From: an uncultured Collinsella sp.
GTDB lineage: Bacteria; Actinomycetota; Coriobacteriia; Coriobacteriales; Coriobacteriaceae
Length of the DNA: 10,275 nt
Assembly (NCBI GenBank): GCA_938023905.1
Contig: CALJCO010000008.1
Span: 1 to 10,275, forward strand
Direction: 5' to 3'
Shown here: piece after piece, positions 1-5,958 of the stretch
Layout: each line of letters begins with the position of its first letter
Numbering within the stretch: the first letter of the stretch is position 1
The notes under the pieces: model-generated
What the model was told of the DNA's origin: nothing
Databases searched by the model: none
The model's input: the letters and a program-made list of their open reading frames with translations, nothing else
Position numbers and translations under genes: made by a program

Positions 1-57
1 GAGCTCGCGGACGTGGCGGACAAGGTGTACACGAGGGATTTGTTTAAGAGGGATTAG
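1..57 (+). CDS. ugd: UDP-glucose 6-dehydrogenase, C-terminal end only
   Basis: This is the 3' end of a gene that starts before the window. The last 18 residues, ELADVADKVYTRDLFKRD, closely match the C-terminus of E. coli-type Ugd as I recall it (ELKDVADKVYTRDLFGSD). Ugd oxidises UDP-glucose to UDP-glucuronate with two NAD+ in the cytoplasm and so supplies acidic sugar to surface polysaccharides. The TAG stop lies 3 bases before the next ATG, so the gene appears to be the upstream member of the same operon, and the next gene's ribosome binding site lies in its last codons. Whether the rest of the protein is intact cannot be seen. A second ugd-like fragment lies at the far end of the window. 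Confidence 0.8.
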   Translation, partial: ELADVADKVYTRDLFKRD

Positions 58-60
58 TTC

Positions 61-534
61 ATGACAGGGTGTCGTAAGGACATAAAAGTGTGCTTTGCTG
101 CGTCATCTGGTGGGCATCTGGAGCAGTTACTTGCGCTTAAGCCTTTGATGGAGCGCTACGACAGTTTCATCCTCACCGAGAAGACTGCCTACGATGCCAA
201 GCTACCTGTGCGGGCTCGCTATGTGCGCCAGGTGAATCGACACGAGGCAAGCTTTCTTCCTCGAATGGCGTTCAATGCCGTGACGTCTCTTCGTTATTGG
301 TTCACTGAACACCCCGACGTGATTGTGTGTACGGGGGTACTGGCTACCATACCGTTTTGCCTGATCGGGCATGCAATGGGCGCCAAGCTTGTGTATGTCG
401 AGTCTTTCGCGAAAACTGACTCACCAACCATGACGGGAAAGCTGCTGAGCAAACGCGCCGATCGTTTTTACGTGCAGTGGGAGTCGATGCTATCCGTGTA
501 CCCCAATGCCCGCTTTGTCGGCGGCGCGTACTAG
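61..534 (+). CDS. Alg14/PssD-type glycosyltransferase subunit (EpsE/Cps14F-like)
   Basis: The 157-residue protein matches the bacterial Alg14-like half of a two-part glycosyltransferase (PssD, Cps14F, WelJ type), whose usual length is about 150-160. Visible motifs are SSGGHL at residues 15-20, a hydrophobic TGVLATIPF stretch at 91-99, and YVESFAKTDSPT at 112-123, typical of the family. In known pairs this subunit anchors the catalytic Alg13-like partner at the membrane and helps bind the lipid acceptor; here the partner follows 12 bases downstream. The ATG at 61 has an AAGAGGGA ribosome binding site at 46-53, inside the end of ugd. Because ugd sits directly upstream, a PssDE-like transfer of glucuronate onto lipid-linked glucose is plausible. 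Cps14FG-like galactose transfer is the main alternative. Confidence 0.88.
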   Translation: MTGCRKDIKVCFAASSGGHLEQLLALKPLMERYDSFILTEKTAYDAKLPVRARYVRQVNRHEASFLPRMAFNAVTSLRYWFTEHPDVIVCTGVLATIPFCLIGHAMGAKLVYVESFAKTDSPTMTGKLLSKRADRFYVQWESMLSVYPNARFVGGAY

Positions 535-546
535 GGAGGTGGTCGC

Positions 547-1038
547 ATGGTATTCGTTACCGTAGGCTCCCAGAAGTTCCAATTCGACAGATTGGTCAGG
601 GCGGTAGATGCTCTCGTTGCGAGCGGTGTTGCTGAGGATGGAGCTTTTGCTCAGACGGGTGTTTGCACTTACATTCCTGAGTATTTGGAACACGAGGCAT
701 TTCTCGATCGTGATTCCTTCCGCGTTCATATGGATGCTTGCGATGTCGTGGTAACCCATGGAGGTACCGGCGCCATCATCGGCGCCGTTAAGGACAACAA
801 GAAAGTCATCGCTGTTCCGCGTCTAGCAAAATACGGCGAACATGTGGATGATCACCAGATTGAGATTGTTCGACAGTTCGGGGACATGGGGCTGATTGAG
901 CCGTGTATGGACCCTACCGACCTGCCCGCCGCTTATGCGCGGGTACTTTCTAAGGATTATCTGCCCTACAAGAGCAACGCGGCGCGGTTCTGCGCCGACC
1001 TTTCCGATTACATCGATGGCGTTGGAGGCGTACGATGA
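547..1038 (+). CDS. Alg13/PssE-type glycosyltransferase catalytic subunit (EpsF/Cps14G-like)
   Basis: The 163-residue protein is the catalytic partner of the preceding Alg14-like protein. It corresponds to the C-terminal nucleotide-sugar-binding half of GT28/GT-B enzymes. FVTVGSQKFQFDRL at residues 3-16, THGGTGAI at 70-77 and the VPR..KYGEHVDDHQ segment at 90-104 are family hallmarks; the glycine-rich loop and the H-x-D-D-H-Q segment contact the donor nucleotide and phosphate in relatives. The start is set by GGAGGT at 535-540, six bases before the ATG. The gene ends in an ATGA overlap with the next gene, which implies translational coupling. The two subunits together should make one sugar linkage on the cytoplasmic face of the membrane, with UDP-glucuronate or UDP-galactose as the likeliest donor (inference). 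Confidence 0.9.
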   Translation: MVFVTVGSQKFQFDRLVRAVDALVASGVAEDGAFAQTGVCTYIPEYLEHEAFLDRDSFRVHMDACDVVVTHGGTGAIIGAVKDNKKVIAVPRLAKYGEHVDDHQIEIVRQFGDMGLIEPCMDPTDLPAAYARVLSKDYLPYKSNAARFCADLSDYIDGVGGVR

Positions 1039-1925
1039 AACTTAAGAAAAGATTCGCGCTTTCTCTGAGGAACAACTTGCGCTTTATCCCCGACGAGGAT
1101 TTTATTCGCATGTGCTTCAGAGCAAAGCTGCACTATAAGCTCGATCTTGATCATCCCAGGACCTTCAATGAGAAGCTCCAGTGGTGCAAACTGCATTATC
1201 ACAATCCAGTCTTGACCACACTTGTTGACAAGTTTGAAGTGCGATCCTTTGTAAGGGAGCGTATCGGCGATGAGTACCTTGTTCCGCTTTATGGCGTCTA
1301 CGATTCGGTGGAAGAAATCGACATTGATGAGTTGCCGGAAAAGTTCGTGCTGAAGTGCACTCACGACTCGCAGAGCACAATCGTGTGTACGGACAAATCA
1401 ATATTCGATTTTGAGGTCGCTAAGAAACGCCTGCGTACTGCACTTCAACGGAACTGGTACTGGCAGGGTCGGGAGTGGGCCTACAAGGATATAGCTCCTC
1501 GTGTGGTTGCCGAGGCGTACCTCGACGAACCGGGTAGGCAGACCCCGACTGACTATAAGTTCTACTGCTTCGATGGTAAGGCGGCGCTCGTGCAGACCGA
1601 TGCCGATCGCTTTACCGCGCACGATATGCAGTATTTCACTCCATGCTGGGAGCAACGTGGAGACATCAATCACGAAGTATCCAATCGTAAACCCACCGAA
1701 AAGCCCGAGAACTACGATTTGATGCTCAGACTTGCTGAGACGTTGGCGTCGGATCTTCCGCATGTACGAGTCGATCTTTACAACATCGCGGGTAATCCTT
1801 TCTTCGGCGAGATGACTTTTTACACCGGGGGCGGTTTCGACCCCTTCTACGCTGATGAGAAGCAGCCGGACAGGCTCGATTGCGAGCTCGGAGAGCTATT
1901 CGTTTTGCCTAAGCAGAATTCGTAA
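1035..1925 (+). CDS. TupA-like ATP-grasp family protein
   Basis: The 296-residue protein fits the TupA-like ATP-grasp family, named after a teichuronopeptide gene of alkaliphilic Bacillus. Motifs in order are FNEKLQW (44-50), LVDKFEVR (63-70), FVLKCTHDSQS (104-114), WAYKDI (149-154 region), RVVAEAYL (156-163), DYKFYCFDGK (173-182), VRVDLYN (244-250) and FGEMTFYTGGGF (257-268). The lysines at about 103-107 and the acidic residues near 245-259 are placed as the ATP- and Mg-binding groups of an ATP-grasp fold. Such enzymes usually join a carboxylate to an amine; with ugd and a PssDE-like pair upstream, amidation of glucuronate by an amino acid is possible but unproven. Many homologues are annotated only as glycosyltransferase-like or hypothetical. 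The start overlaps the previous stop (ATGA), with GGAGG at 1024-1028. Confidence 0.85.
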   Translation: MKLKKRFALSLRNNLRFIPDEDFIRMCFRAKLHYKLDLDHPRTFNEKLQWCKLHYHNPVLTTLVDKFEVRSFVRERIGDEYLVPLYGVYDSVEEIDIDELPEKFVLKCTHDSQSTIVCTDKSIFDFEVAKKRLRTALQRNWYWQGREWAYKDIAPRVVAEAYLDEPGRQTPTDYKFYCFDGKAALVQTDADRFTAHDMQYFTPCWEQRGDINHEVSNRKPTEKPENYDLMLRLAETLASDLPHVRVDLYNIAGNPFFGEMTFYTGGGFDPFYADEKQPDRLDCELGELFVLPKQNS

Positions 1926-2029
1926 CTGCGAATGTAGCGGCGTAGGTAGTGTTATCTAGCGAGTGTGGATAATCCCGAGAAGAACATGGTCCAGACTCCG
2001 CCCAATCTAATTCACTCAGTAAGCCCTGA

Positions 2030-2176
2030 CTTACATTAAAGATTGCATTTGGAATGAAAGATAGAAATCCCATGGGCTTGGAACATTCAAGAACATGTTG
2101 CGAAAAGCGAATGATTGCCCTGGATTATGCTGCAGAAGCCTGGTTGAAGCTGCTCTACGGTGAGGTAGCCAAGTGA
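2030..2176 (+). pseudogene. Probable 3' remnant of a lost gene, perhaps a glycosyltransferase
   Basis: The 247 bases between the ATP-grasp gene and the GT4 gene contain no intact gene. One frame stays open from 2030 to the TGA at 2174-2176, and its end overlaps the next gene's GTG start by four bases (GTGA), exactly the junction style of the other genes here. The last residues, ALDYAAEAWLKLLYGEVAK, look like the amphipathic C-terminal helix that ends many GT4/GT-B glycosyltransferases. An ATG at 2054 would give 40 residues but has no ribosome binding site. Upstream of 2030 all frames contain stops and I recognise nothing; there is no clear terminator or promoter. I infer the tail of a deleted gene whose ribosome binding site for the next gene was kept. 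It could also be a chance open frame. Confidence 0.35.
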
Positions 2177-3276
2177 ACGTCTGCATGATTACATACAATC
2201 TCGTCAATAATGGCATTGGCAAGGTAGTGCTCACATATTCGTTCGAACTTATCCGGCATGGGCACACGGTGACCTTGCTCGTCGGTGGTCCATGCGAACA
2301 AGAGAAAGTTGATGAGGCCGTAGCTCACGGCATCGCGGTCACGCAACTTCCCGATAAGAGGTCCGACACCCTTGGCTATTTCGAGGCGCTGAGCAAAGCC
2401 CTCGACGAGGGACAATTCGACATCTGCCATGTCCACGGCAACAGTGGTATGGTCTTCCCTGAGTTGGTTATAGCGAAGTGCTCCCGTGTTGTAGTGGTGG
2501 CCTGCCACTGTCACAGCACGGGATGCGAACATCCCGTGCTGCACAGGGTGCTGAGGCCTTTCGTGCCTCGACTTTGCGACTGCATGTTCGCGTGCAGTGA
2601 CGAGGCGGGCAAATGGCTTTTTGGAAATGCGGGCTTTTCCGTCATCCCTAATTCCTTCGACCTTGACAAGTTCAGGTTCGATTCGCAAGCTCGCCTCGAG
2701 CTGCGCGGAGCCTACGGTATCGACGAGGACGTCTATATTCTTGGCAACGTGGCGAGGTTGAACCCTGAGAAAAATCATGCGTTCCTAATCAAGGTTTTCG
2801 AGGCATTTCATGCTGAGAACCCTGAATCGATTTTGATGATTGCTGGCGGGGGACCTGGAGAGAAGGATGTTAGGGCCTTGGTTGAGGCATCGCCTGCCAA
2901 TGATTCGATTATGCTGCTTGGCAACGTTAAAGACCCAGCCAAGCTCTATTCGGCGATGGATTGCTTTGTGTTTCCCTCGATTCACGAGGGACTTGGTATC
3001 GTCCTCGTGGAGGCACAACTCGCCGGCCTTGATTGCTTCGTATCGTCCAATGTGCCGCAGGACGCTTGCGTGAGTGACAGGTTCCACGCGATTTCCCTTA
3101 CAGAAACCGCTGAAAGATGGGCGGGCGAGATAGCTGCGATGGCCTTTTGGCCACATGATAGGAGCAAAGACTCCTTCCGTGCGGGGAGCCTTGAGCCTTT
3201 CGACATCTCCTCGAGCTACCGCCTTCTTGAAGGCGCATACGAGGCCGCATTGAATCGTAAAGGAGGACGGGAATGA
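2173..3276 (+). CDS. Glycosyltransferase family 4 (GT-B fold)
   Basis: The 367-residue protein is a retaining GT-B glycosyltransferase resembling EpsF/EpsD-type enzymes of exopolysaccharide operons. The N-terminal domain begins NVCMITYNLVNNGIGKVV, with the glycine-rich acceptor loop at 12-18 and a HVHGN strand end at 87-91. The C-terminal donor domain shows VIPNSFDLDKF (158-168), GNVARLNPEKNH (191-202, with R195 and K200 in the phosphate-binding positions), MIAGGGPGE (222-230) and the E-x7-E motif E272/E280 in SIHEGLGIVLVEA. It should add one hexose or derivative to the lipid-linked repeat unit in the cytoplasm; the donor cannot be read from sequence. The GTG start at 2173 is supported by GGTGAGG at 2159-2165. 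The stop overlaps the next ATG (ATGA). A perfect 12-bp hairpin lies inside the gene at 2514-2541. Confidence 0.92.
   Translation: MNVCMITYNLVNNGIGKVVLTYSFELIRHGHTVTLLVGGPCEQEKVDEAVAHGIAVTQLPDKRSDTLGYFEALSKALDEGQFDICHVHGNSGMVFPELVIAKCSRVVVVACHCHSTGCEHPVLHRVLRPFVPRLCDCMFACSDEAGKWLFGNAGFSVIPNSFDLDKFRFDSQARLELRGAYGIDEDVYILGNVARLNPEKNHAFLIKVFEAFHAENPESILMIAGGGPGEKDVRALVEASPANDSIMLLGNVKDPAKLYSAMDCFVFPSIHEGLGIVLVEAQLAGLDCFVSSNVPQDACVSDRFHAISLTETAERWAGEIAAMAFWPHDRSKDSFRAGSLEPFDISSSYRLLEGAYEAALNRKGGRE
2514..2541. repeat. Perfect 12-bp inverted repeat inside the GT4 gene
   Basis: The arm CAGCACGGGATG at 2514-2525 is the exact reverse complement of CATCCCGTGCTG at 2530-2541, with a four-base CGAA loop. 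The RNA should form a very stable GC-rich stem. No T-run follows, so it is not a canonical terminator. It encodes residues about 114-123 of the GT4 protein. A weaker 8-bp stem with a TTCG loop (one G-T pair) follows at 2579-2598. Confidence 0.9.
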
Positions 3277-3768
3277 ACATCAACGTCGACTTTGCCGAAG
3301 CCGCCGGTGGAAAGGGCTTCCCTCGTTCGCTCGGGACGTTTCTTTTGAACCCCTGCTTCCACGCTGTGGCTCTTTTCCGCCTGTCCGCCCTGCTCTACCG
3401 TTGCCATCTTGAGCCACTGGCAAAGATTGTTTGGTGTTTGAACAGGATGCTTTACCACGTCGATTTGGATTACAAGGCGAAGTTGGCACCGGGGTTTCGC
3501 CTCGTCCACGGGCTCGGCGTTGTTATAGGCGCTGGGGTCGTCAGCGAGGGGCCGCTCACAGTGTATCAGGGTGTGACCATCGGCGGCTCTCACGGACGTC
3601 ATCGCGAAGATGGTCAGGGGGGGGGTCTTCTGGCAGCCCCATTTCGGGAGCAACGTTATCGTGTACACGAACTCCTGCATTTTCGGACCGATATACGTTG
3701 GGGACGGCGCGATTGTGAAGGCGGCTCGAATAGTTACGAAGGACGTTGGGCCTGGGGACAAGATATAA
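3273..3768 (+). pseudogene. Serine acetyltransferase-like hexapeptide O-acetyltransferase, frameshifted at a G9 tract
   Basis: The first 115 residues are a CysE/EpsC-type left-handed beta-helix acetyltransferase: a helical start, then LAPGFRLVHGLGVVIGAGVV (71-90, with H79 at the catalytic-histidine position) and LTVYQGVTIGGSHGR (95-109). After nine G at 3617-3625 the frame is wrong: as written, translation runs into unrelated residues and stops at 3792-3794. Removing one G restores a family-like end (WQPHFGSNVIVYTNSCIFGP, then VGDGAIVKAARIVTKDV) that stops at TAA 3766-3768, giving 164 residues. The enzyme would use acetyl-CoA to acetylate a sugar of the repeat unit rather than make cysteine, given its context (inference). 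AGGAGG at 3261-3266 sets the ATG, which overlaps the GT4 stop. The break may be a phase-variable OFF state, a true pseudogene or a homopolymer sequencing error. Confidence 0.82.
3617..3625. repeat. Homopolymer of nine G within the acetyltransferase gene
   Basis: Nine consecutive G follow CA at 3615-3616; no other homopolymer in the window is this long (next is G6 at 7073-7078). Eight or eleven G would keep the acetyltransferase in frame. It lies in a variable loop between conserved hexapeptide strands, where extra glycines would be tolerated. Such tracts mutate by slipped-strand mispairing. Confidence 0.95.
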
Positions 3769-3770
3769 AC

Positions 3771-3776
3771 GGAGGT
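3771..3776 (+). promoter_or_regulatory. Ribosome binding site that fixes the GT2 start
   Basis: GGAGGT ends five bases before GTG 3782, which begins MPLVSIIIPVY, the standard N-terminus of a GT2 enzyme. The in-frame ATG at 3746 would add 12 residues from within the acetyltransferase gene and has no such site. The in-frame acetyltransferase stop (3768) falls just upstream, while the shifted frame stops at 3794, after this start. Confidence 0.85.
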
Positions 3777-3781
3777 TGCTT

Positions 3782-4705
3782 GTGCCGCTTGTAAGCATAA
3801 TTATTCCAGTCTATAAGGTCGAAAAAGAACTTGGCCGCTGCGTTGACAGTGTCCTTTGCCAGACGTTGGGCGATATCGAGGTGATTCTCGTCGATGACGG
3901 GAGTCCGGATGACTGCCCTCGAATCTGCGATGATTACGCCCTTGCGGATTCGAGGGTAAAAGTTGTCCACAAGCAGAACGGAGGGCTTTCGGATGCGCGC
4001 AACTTCGGTCTGGCCGAGGCGACTGGGGATTACATCATGTTCGTTGATTCAGACGATTCTATCGAGTTCAATGCTTGCGAGAGGCTGCTGCGTTTGGCAA
4101 CCGATTCCCACGCTGACATCGTACTTGGGGATTGGAGGGTAACCCCGGGTCCGGACAGGCCCGATCACTACGCGTCGCTTGAGGAGGGAAAGGCGTATCC
4201 CACTAAGGATTTCATTCTCACAGCTCTAAAAGCGGGAGAATGGTACCCGTGCGCATGCTTCATGTTTTGCAAGCTCTCGTTGTTTAATGAAAACGGGCTC
4301 AGATTTGCCGTGGGGCTGCTGCATGAAGACATGGAGATGCAGCCTAGAGTCTTTCTTGCGGCGGATACCGTCGTCTGCCTGAAATACAAGTTCTACAACT
4401 ACATTCAACGGCCGGGCTCCATCATGAAATCGCAGAATTCTTCCGAACGTGCGGTTTCCATGTGCGAGATCCTAGGGCGCTGGAAGACTCAATTTGACGC
4501 AATCAATGATTTGGAGCTTCGCCACGCTTTATATGGCTATCTTGCGAAGTGCTATCTACACACTTTCCGCGAGCTTGGACTTCGGGGCGGCCTTGAGGTG
4601 CCGGGCGTAGACAAGAAGTTTTTGTTCGAATACGGCACGAACACAAAAGAGAAGGCCAAGGCGCTGTTGTTCGCTGCTTCGCCGCGCTTCTACAGCTACC
4701 TTTAG
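3782..4705 (+). CDS. Glycosyltransferase family 2 (GT-A fold)
   Basis: The 307-residue protein is an inverting GT-A glycosyltransferase. It opens with VSIIIPVYKVEKELGRCVDS, followed by the nucleotide-binding VDDGSPDD at 37-44, GGLSDARN at 67-74, the metal-binding DSDD at 89-92 and a HED motif at 181-183 that sits where relatives have the catalytic base. Length and motif order are normal for EpsJ/CpsI-like enzymes. It should transfer one sugar from a nucleotide donor to the lipid-linked oligosaccharide at the cytoplasmic face; donor and linkage are unknown. It starts with GTG and its binding site sits 3 bases after the restored acetyltransferase stop. It ends 12 bases before the polymerase start. 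A long hairpin lies near its 5' end at 3914-3958. Confidence 0.93.
   Translation: MPLVSIIIPVYKVEKELGRCVDSVLCQTLGDIEVILVDDGSPDDCPRICDDYALADSRVKVVHKQNGGLSDARNFGLAEATGDYIMFVDSDDSIEFNACERLLRLATDSHADIVLGDWRVTPGPDRPDHYASLEEGKAYPTKDFILTALKAGEWYPCACFMFCKLSLFNENGLRFAVGLLHEDMEMQPRVFLAADTVVCLKYKFYNYIQRPGSIMKSQNSSERAVSMCEILGRWKTQFDAINDLELRHALYGYLAKCYLHTFRELGLRGGLEVPGVDKKFLFEYGTNTKEKAKALLFAASPRFYSYL
3914..3958. repeat. Long inverted repeat inside the GT2 gene (10 bp perfect, 17 bp with wobbles)
   Basis: CCCTCGAATC at 3916-3925 is the exact reverse complement of GATTCGAGGG at 3947-3956. Allowing three G-T pairs, the stem runs to 17 bp (3914-3930 with 3942-3958) around an 11-base loop. It begins about 130 bases into the gene, covering residues about 45-59. 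No T-run follows. Confidence 0.8.
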
Positions 4706-4710
4706 GTGGG
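4704..4710 (+). promoter_or_regulatory. Ribosome binding site that decides the wzy start
   Basis: AGGTGGG overlaps the GT2 stop codon and ends seven bases before ATG 4718. The upstream in-frame GTG at 4706 lies inside this site and cannot be served by it, so ATG 4718 is the better start. Confidence 0.65.
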
Positions 4711-4717
4711 CCGGCAT

Positions 4718-5956
4718 ATGCATCATCAATTGTTGTGGACGCGAGATTCTATCTTGTCGAAACGGATACGCTTCGATTGGCTCACGGCGTCGCTCGTTGC
4801 TATCTACTTTGCGGTCTTCAAGTTGGTCTGCATCCCGAAGGTGCTGCAGCAAGGCCTTAAAGTCAGCTGCGTGTTCTTCGTCCTTCTCTTTCTCATCACC
4901 AACCTCAAAGGAAGAGAGTACAAACACCCGTCGGCCCTGTTTTGCATCATGGTCGTGATCTCGAGCATCGCGGGCTATCTGGCTGGGTACGTAGACTCCT
5001 CCAACTGCACCGACGCGCTTCTCTACGCCATCTGTCTCTACGCCCTCGCCCTTCTAATTACGACATGCAGTAGACGTGGCAGGCTCGAGACTTTCATGAG
5101 CGTCTTCTTCTGGATGACCGTCATCTACTGCGTTCTATCTATTGTATTCATTGCAAGAGTGGGTACAGCCGATGGCCCCCTGCTCTACTATTTTGCAGGC
5201 AACAAGTTCTCGACGAGCTATTACTTCATCATGTTGGCATGTCTGGCGTACGCCAAGCTTCGTCGCGAAGGCAGAAGCAAAGATATAGTCGTCCTGGTCA
5301 CCGCGGGCCTTGGTTTGCTTGCCCTCGTCGTGGCTCATACGGTCTACTGCTCGACGGCCGTAGCAATGTCTGCCCTCTTGATTGCTTTAGTGATCCTCCC
5401 ACGGAAAGCCCAGCGTATTCTAGAAAAGCCTGCAGTCGTCATAGCGGCAATGGTCTTGACGGGCGTTATCCTTGCCTTCTTATTACAGCTCCTCCAGGTG
5501 CCGTTTGTGAAGCATATTGTCGTAGACGTCCTCGGTGAGAACTTGACGTTGACGGGCAGGGATTTGATTTACAGTGGGCTTCGGGCCGTCATCAGCGAAT
5601 CTCCTATCTTCGGGTACGGCTATGGAAACGCAGCCGTGGCCATGTACGTCGGGTATGGAAACGCTCAGAACTCTATCATGGAGACGCTCGTCAACTATGG
5701 TGTCGTGGGTCTATTCGCCGTCTTCTATATGGCCTGGACTAGCGTAAAAGGAGATAAGCCTTCTTGGAGCTGGGGCATGTACATCATGCTTTACGCGATG
5801 ATCGCAGGATCAATCGTCGAAATTACGTACAACTACTACTTTTTCATTGCGCTCATGGCTATTTTCGTGGCTAGCGAGGATATCCAGAGTGGAGGAATCG
5901 AAAAAGACGAGAAGCAGAGTGTCTGTTGTGTCAATGGGGCGCTCACAAGGAGGTAA
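4718..5956 (+). CDS. wzy: Wzy-like O-antigen/polysaccharide polymerase (integral membrane)
   Basis: The 412-residue protein is almost entirely hydrophobic, with about 11-12 membrane segments that I place near residues 21-39, 46-62, 72-90, 97-115, 125-146, 164-179, 189-208, 211-226, 239-260, 322-341, 352-368 and 370-385. Between segments lies a large loop with LTLTGRDLIYSGL (276-288) and ESPIFGYGYGN (294-304), the pattern of the O-antigen ligase/polymerase (Wzy_C) domain, followed by NSIMETLVNYGVVGL (318-332). In Wzy-dependent pathways this protein joins flipped repeat units on the outer face of the membrane. Wzy proteins diverge strongly, so topology and context carry the call. The loop contains an 11-codon near-duplication (GYGNA at 302-306 and 313-317). 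The stop is two bases before the next start. Confidence 0.85.
   Translation: MHHQLLWTRDSILSKRIRFDWLTASLVAIYFAVFKLVCIPKVLQQGLKVSCVFFVLLFLITNLKGREYKHPSALFCIMVVISSIAGYLAGYVDSSNCTDALLYAICLYALALLITTCSRRGRLETFMSVFFWMTVIYCVLSIVFIARVGTADGPLLYYFAGNKFSTSYYFIMLACLAYAKLRREGRSKDIVVLVTAGLGLLALVVAHTVYCSTAVAMSALLIALVILPRKAQRILEKPAVVIAAMVLTGVILAFLLQLLQVPFVKHIVVDVLGENLTLTGRDLIYSGLRAVISESPIFGYGYGNAAVAMYVGYGNAQNSIMETLVNYGVVGLFAVFYMAWTSVKGDKPSWSWGMYIMLYAMIAGSIVEITYNYYFFIALMAIFVASEDIQSGGIEKDEKQSVCCVNGALTRR
5947..5954 (+). promoter_or_regulatory. Strong ribosome binding site for the pyruvyl transferase
   Basis: AAGGAGGT at the very end of wzy lies four bases before ATG 5959. This favours that start, giving MRVGIMSMQRVVNHGSF, over an upstream in-frame GTG at 5926 that would lie deep in wzy. 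Confidence 0.8.
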
Positions 5957-5958
5957 AC

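Noticed and set aside
769..786. Two GGCGCC sites forming a 7-bp stem in the Alg13-like gene
   Set aside because: Short stem over the conserved glycine-rich motif; explained by codon choice for Gly-Ala residues.
2155..2778. Long open frame on the minus strand (207 codons) opposite the GT4 gene
   Set aside because: The plus strand carries complete GT4 motifs across the same bases; the minus-strand product has no recognisable domain and is a codon-bias shadow.
3746..3781. Upstream ATG start for the GT2 gene
   Set aside because: It would begin within the acetyltransferase and has no ribosome binding site, whereas GGAGGT precedes GTG 3782 and gives the family N-terminus.
5244..5255. Perfect 12-base palindrome TGGCGTACGCCA in wzy
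   Set aside because: It has no loop, so a hairpin would have only four pairs; a six-base half-site palindrome is expected by chance in a window of this size.
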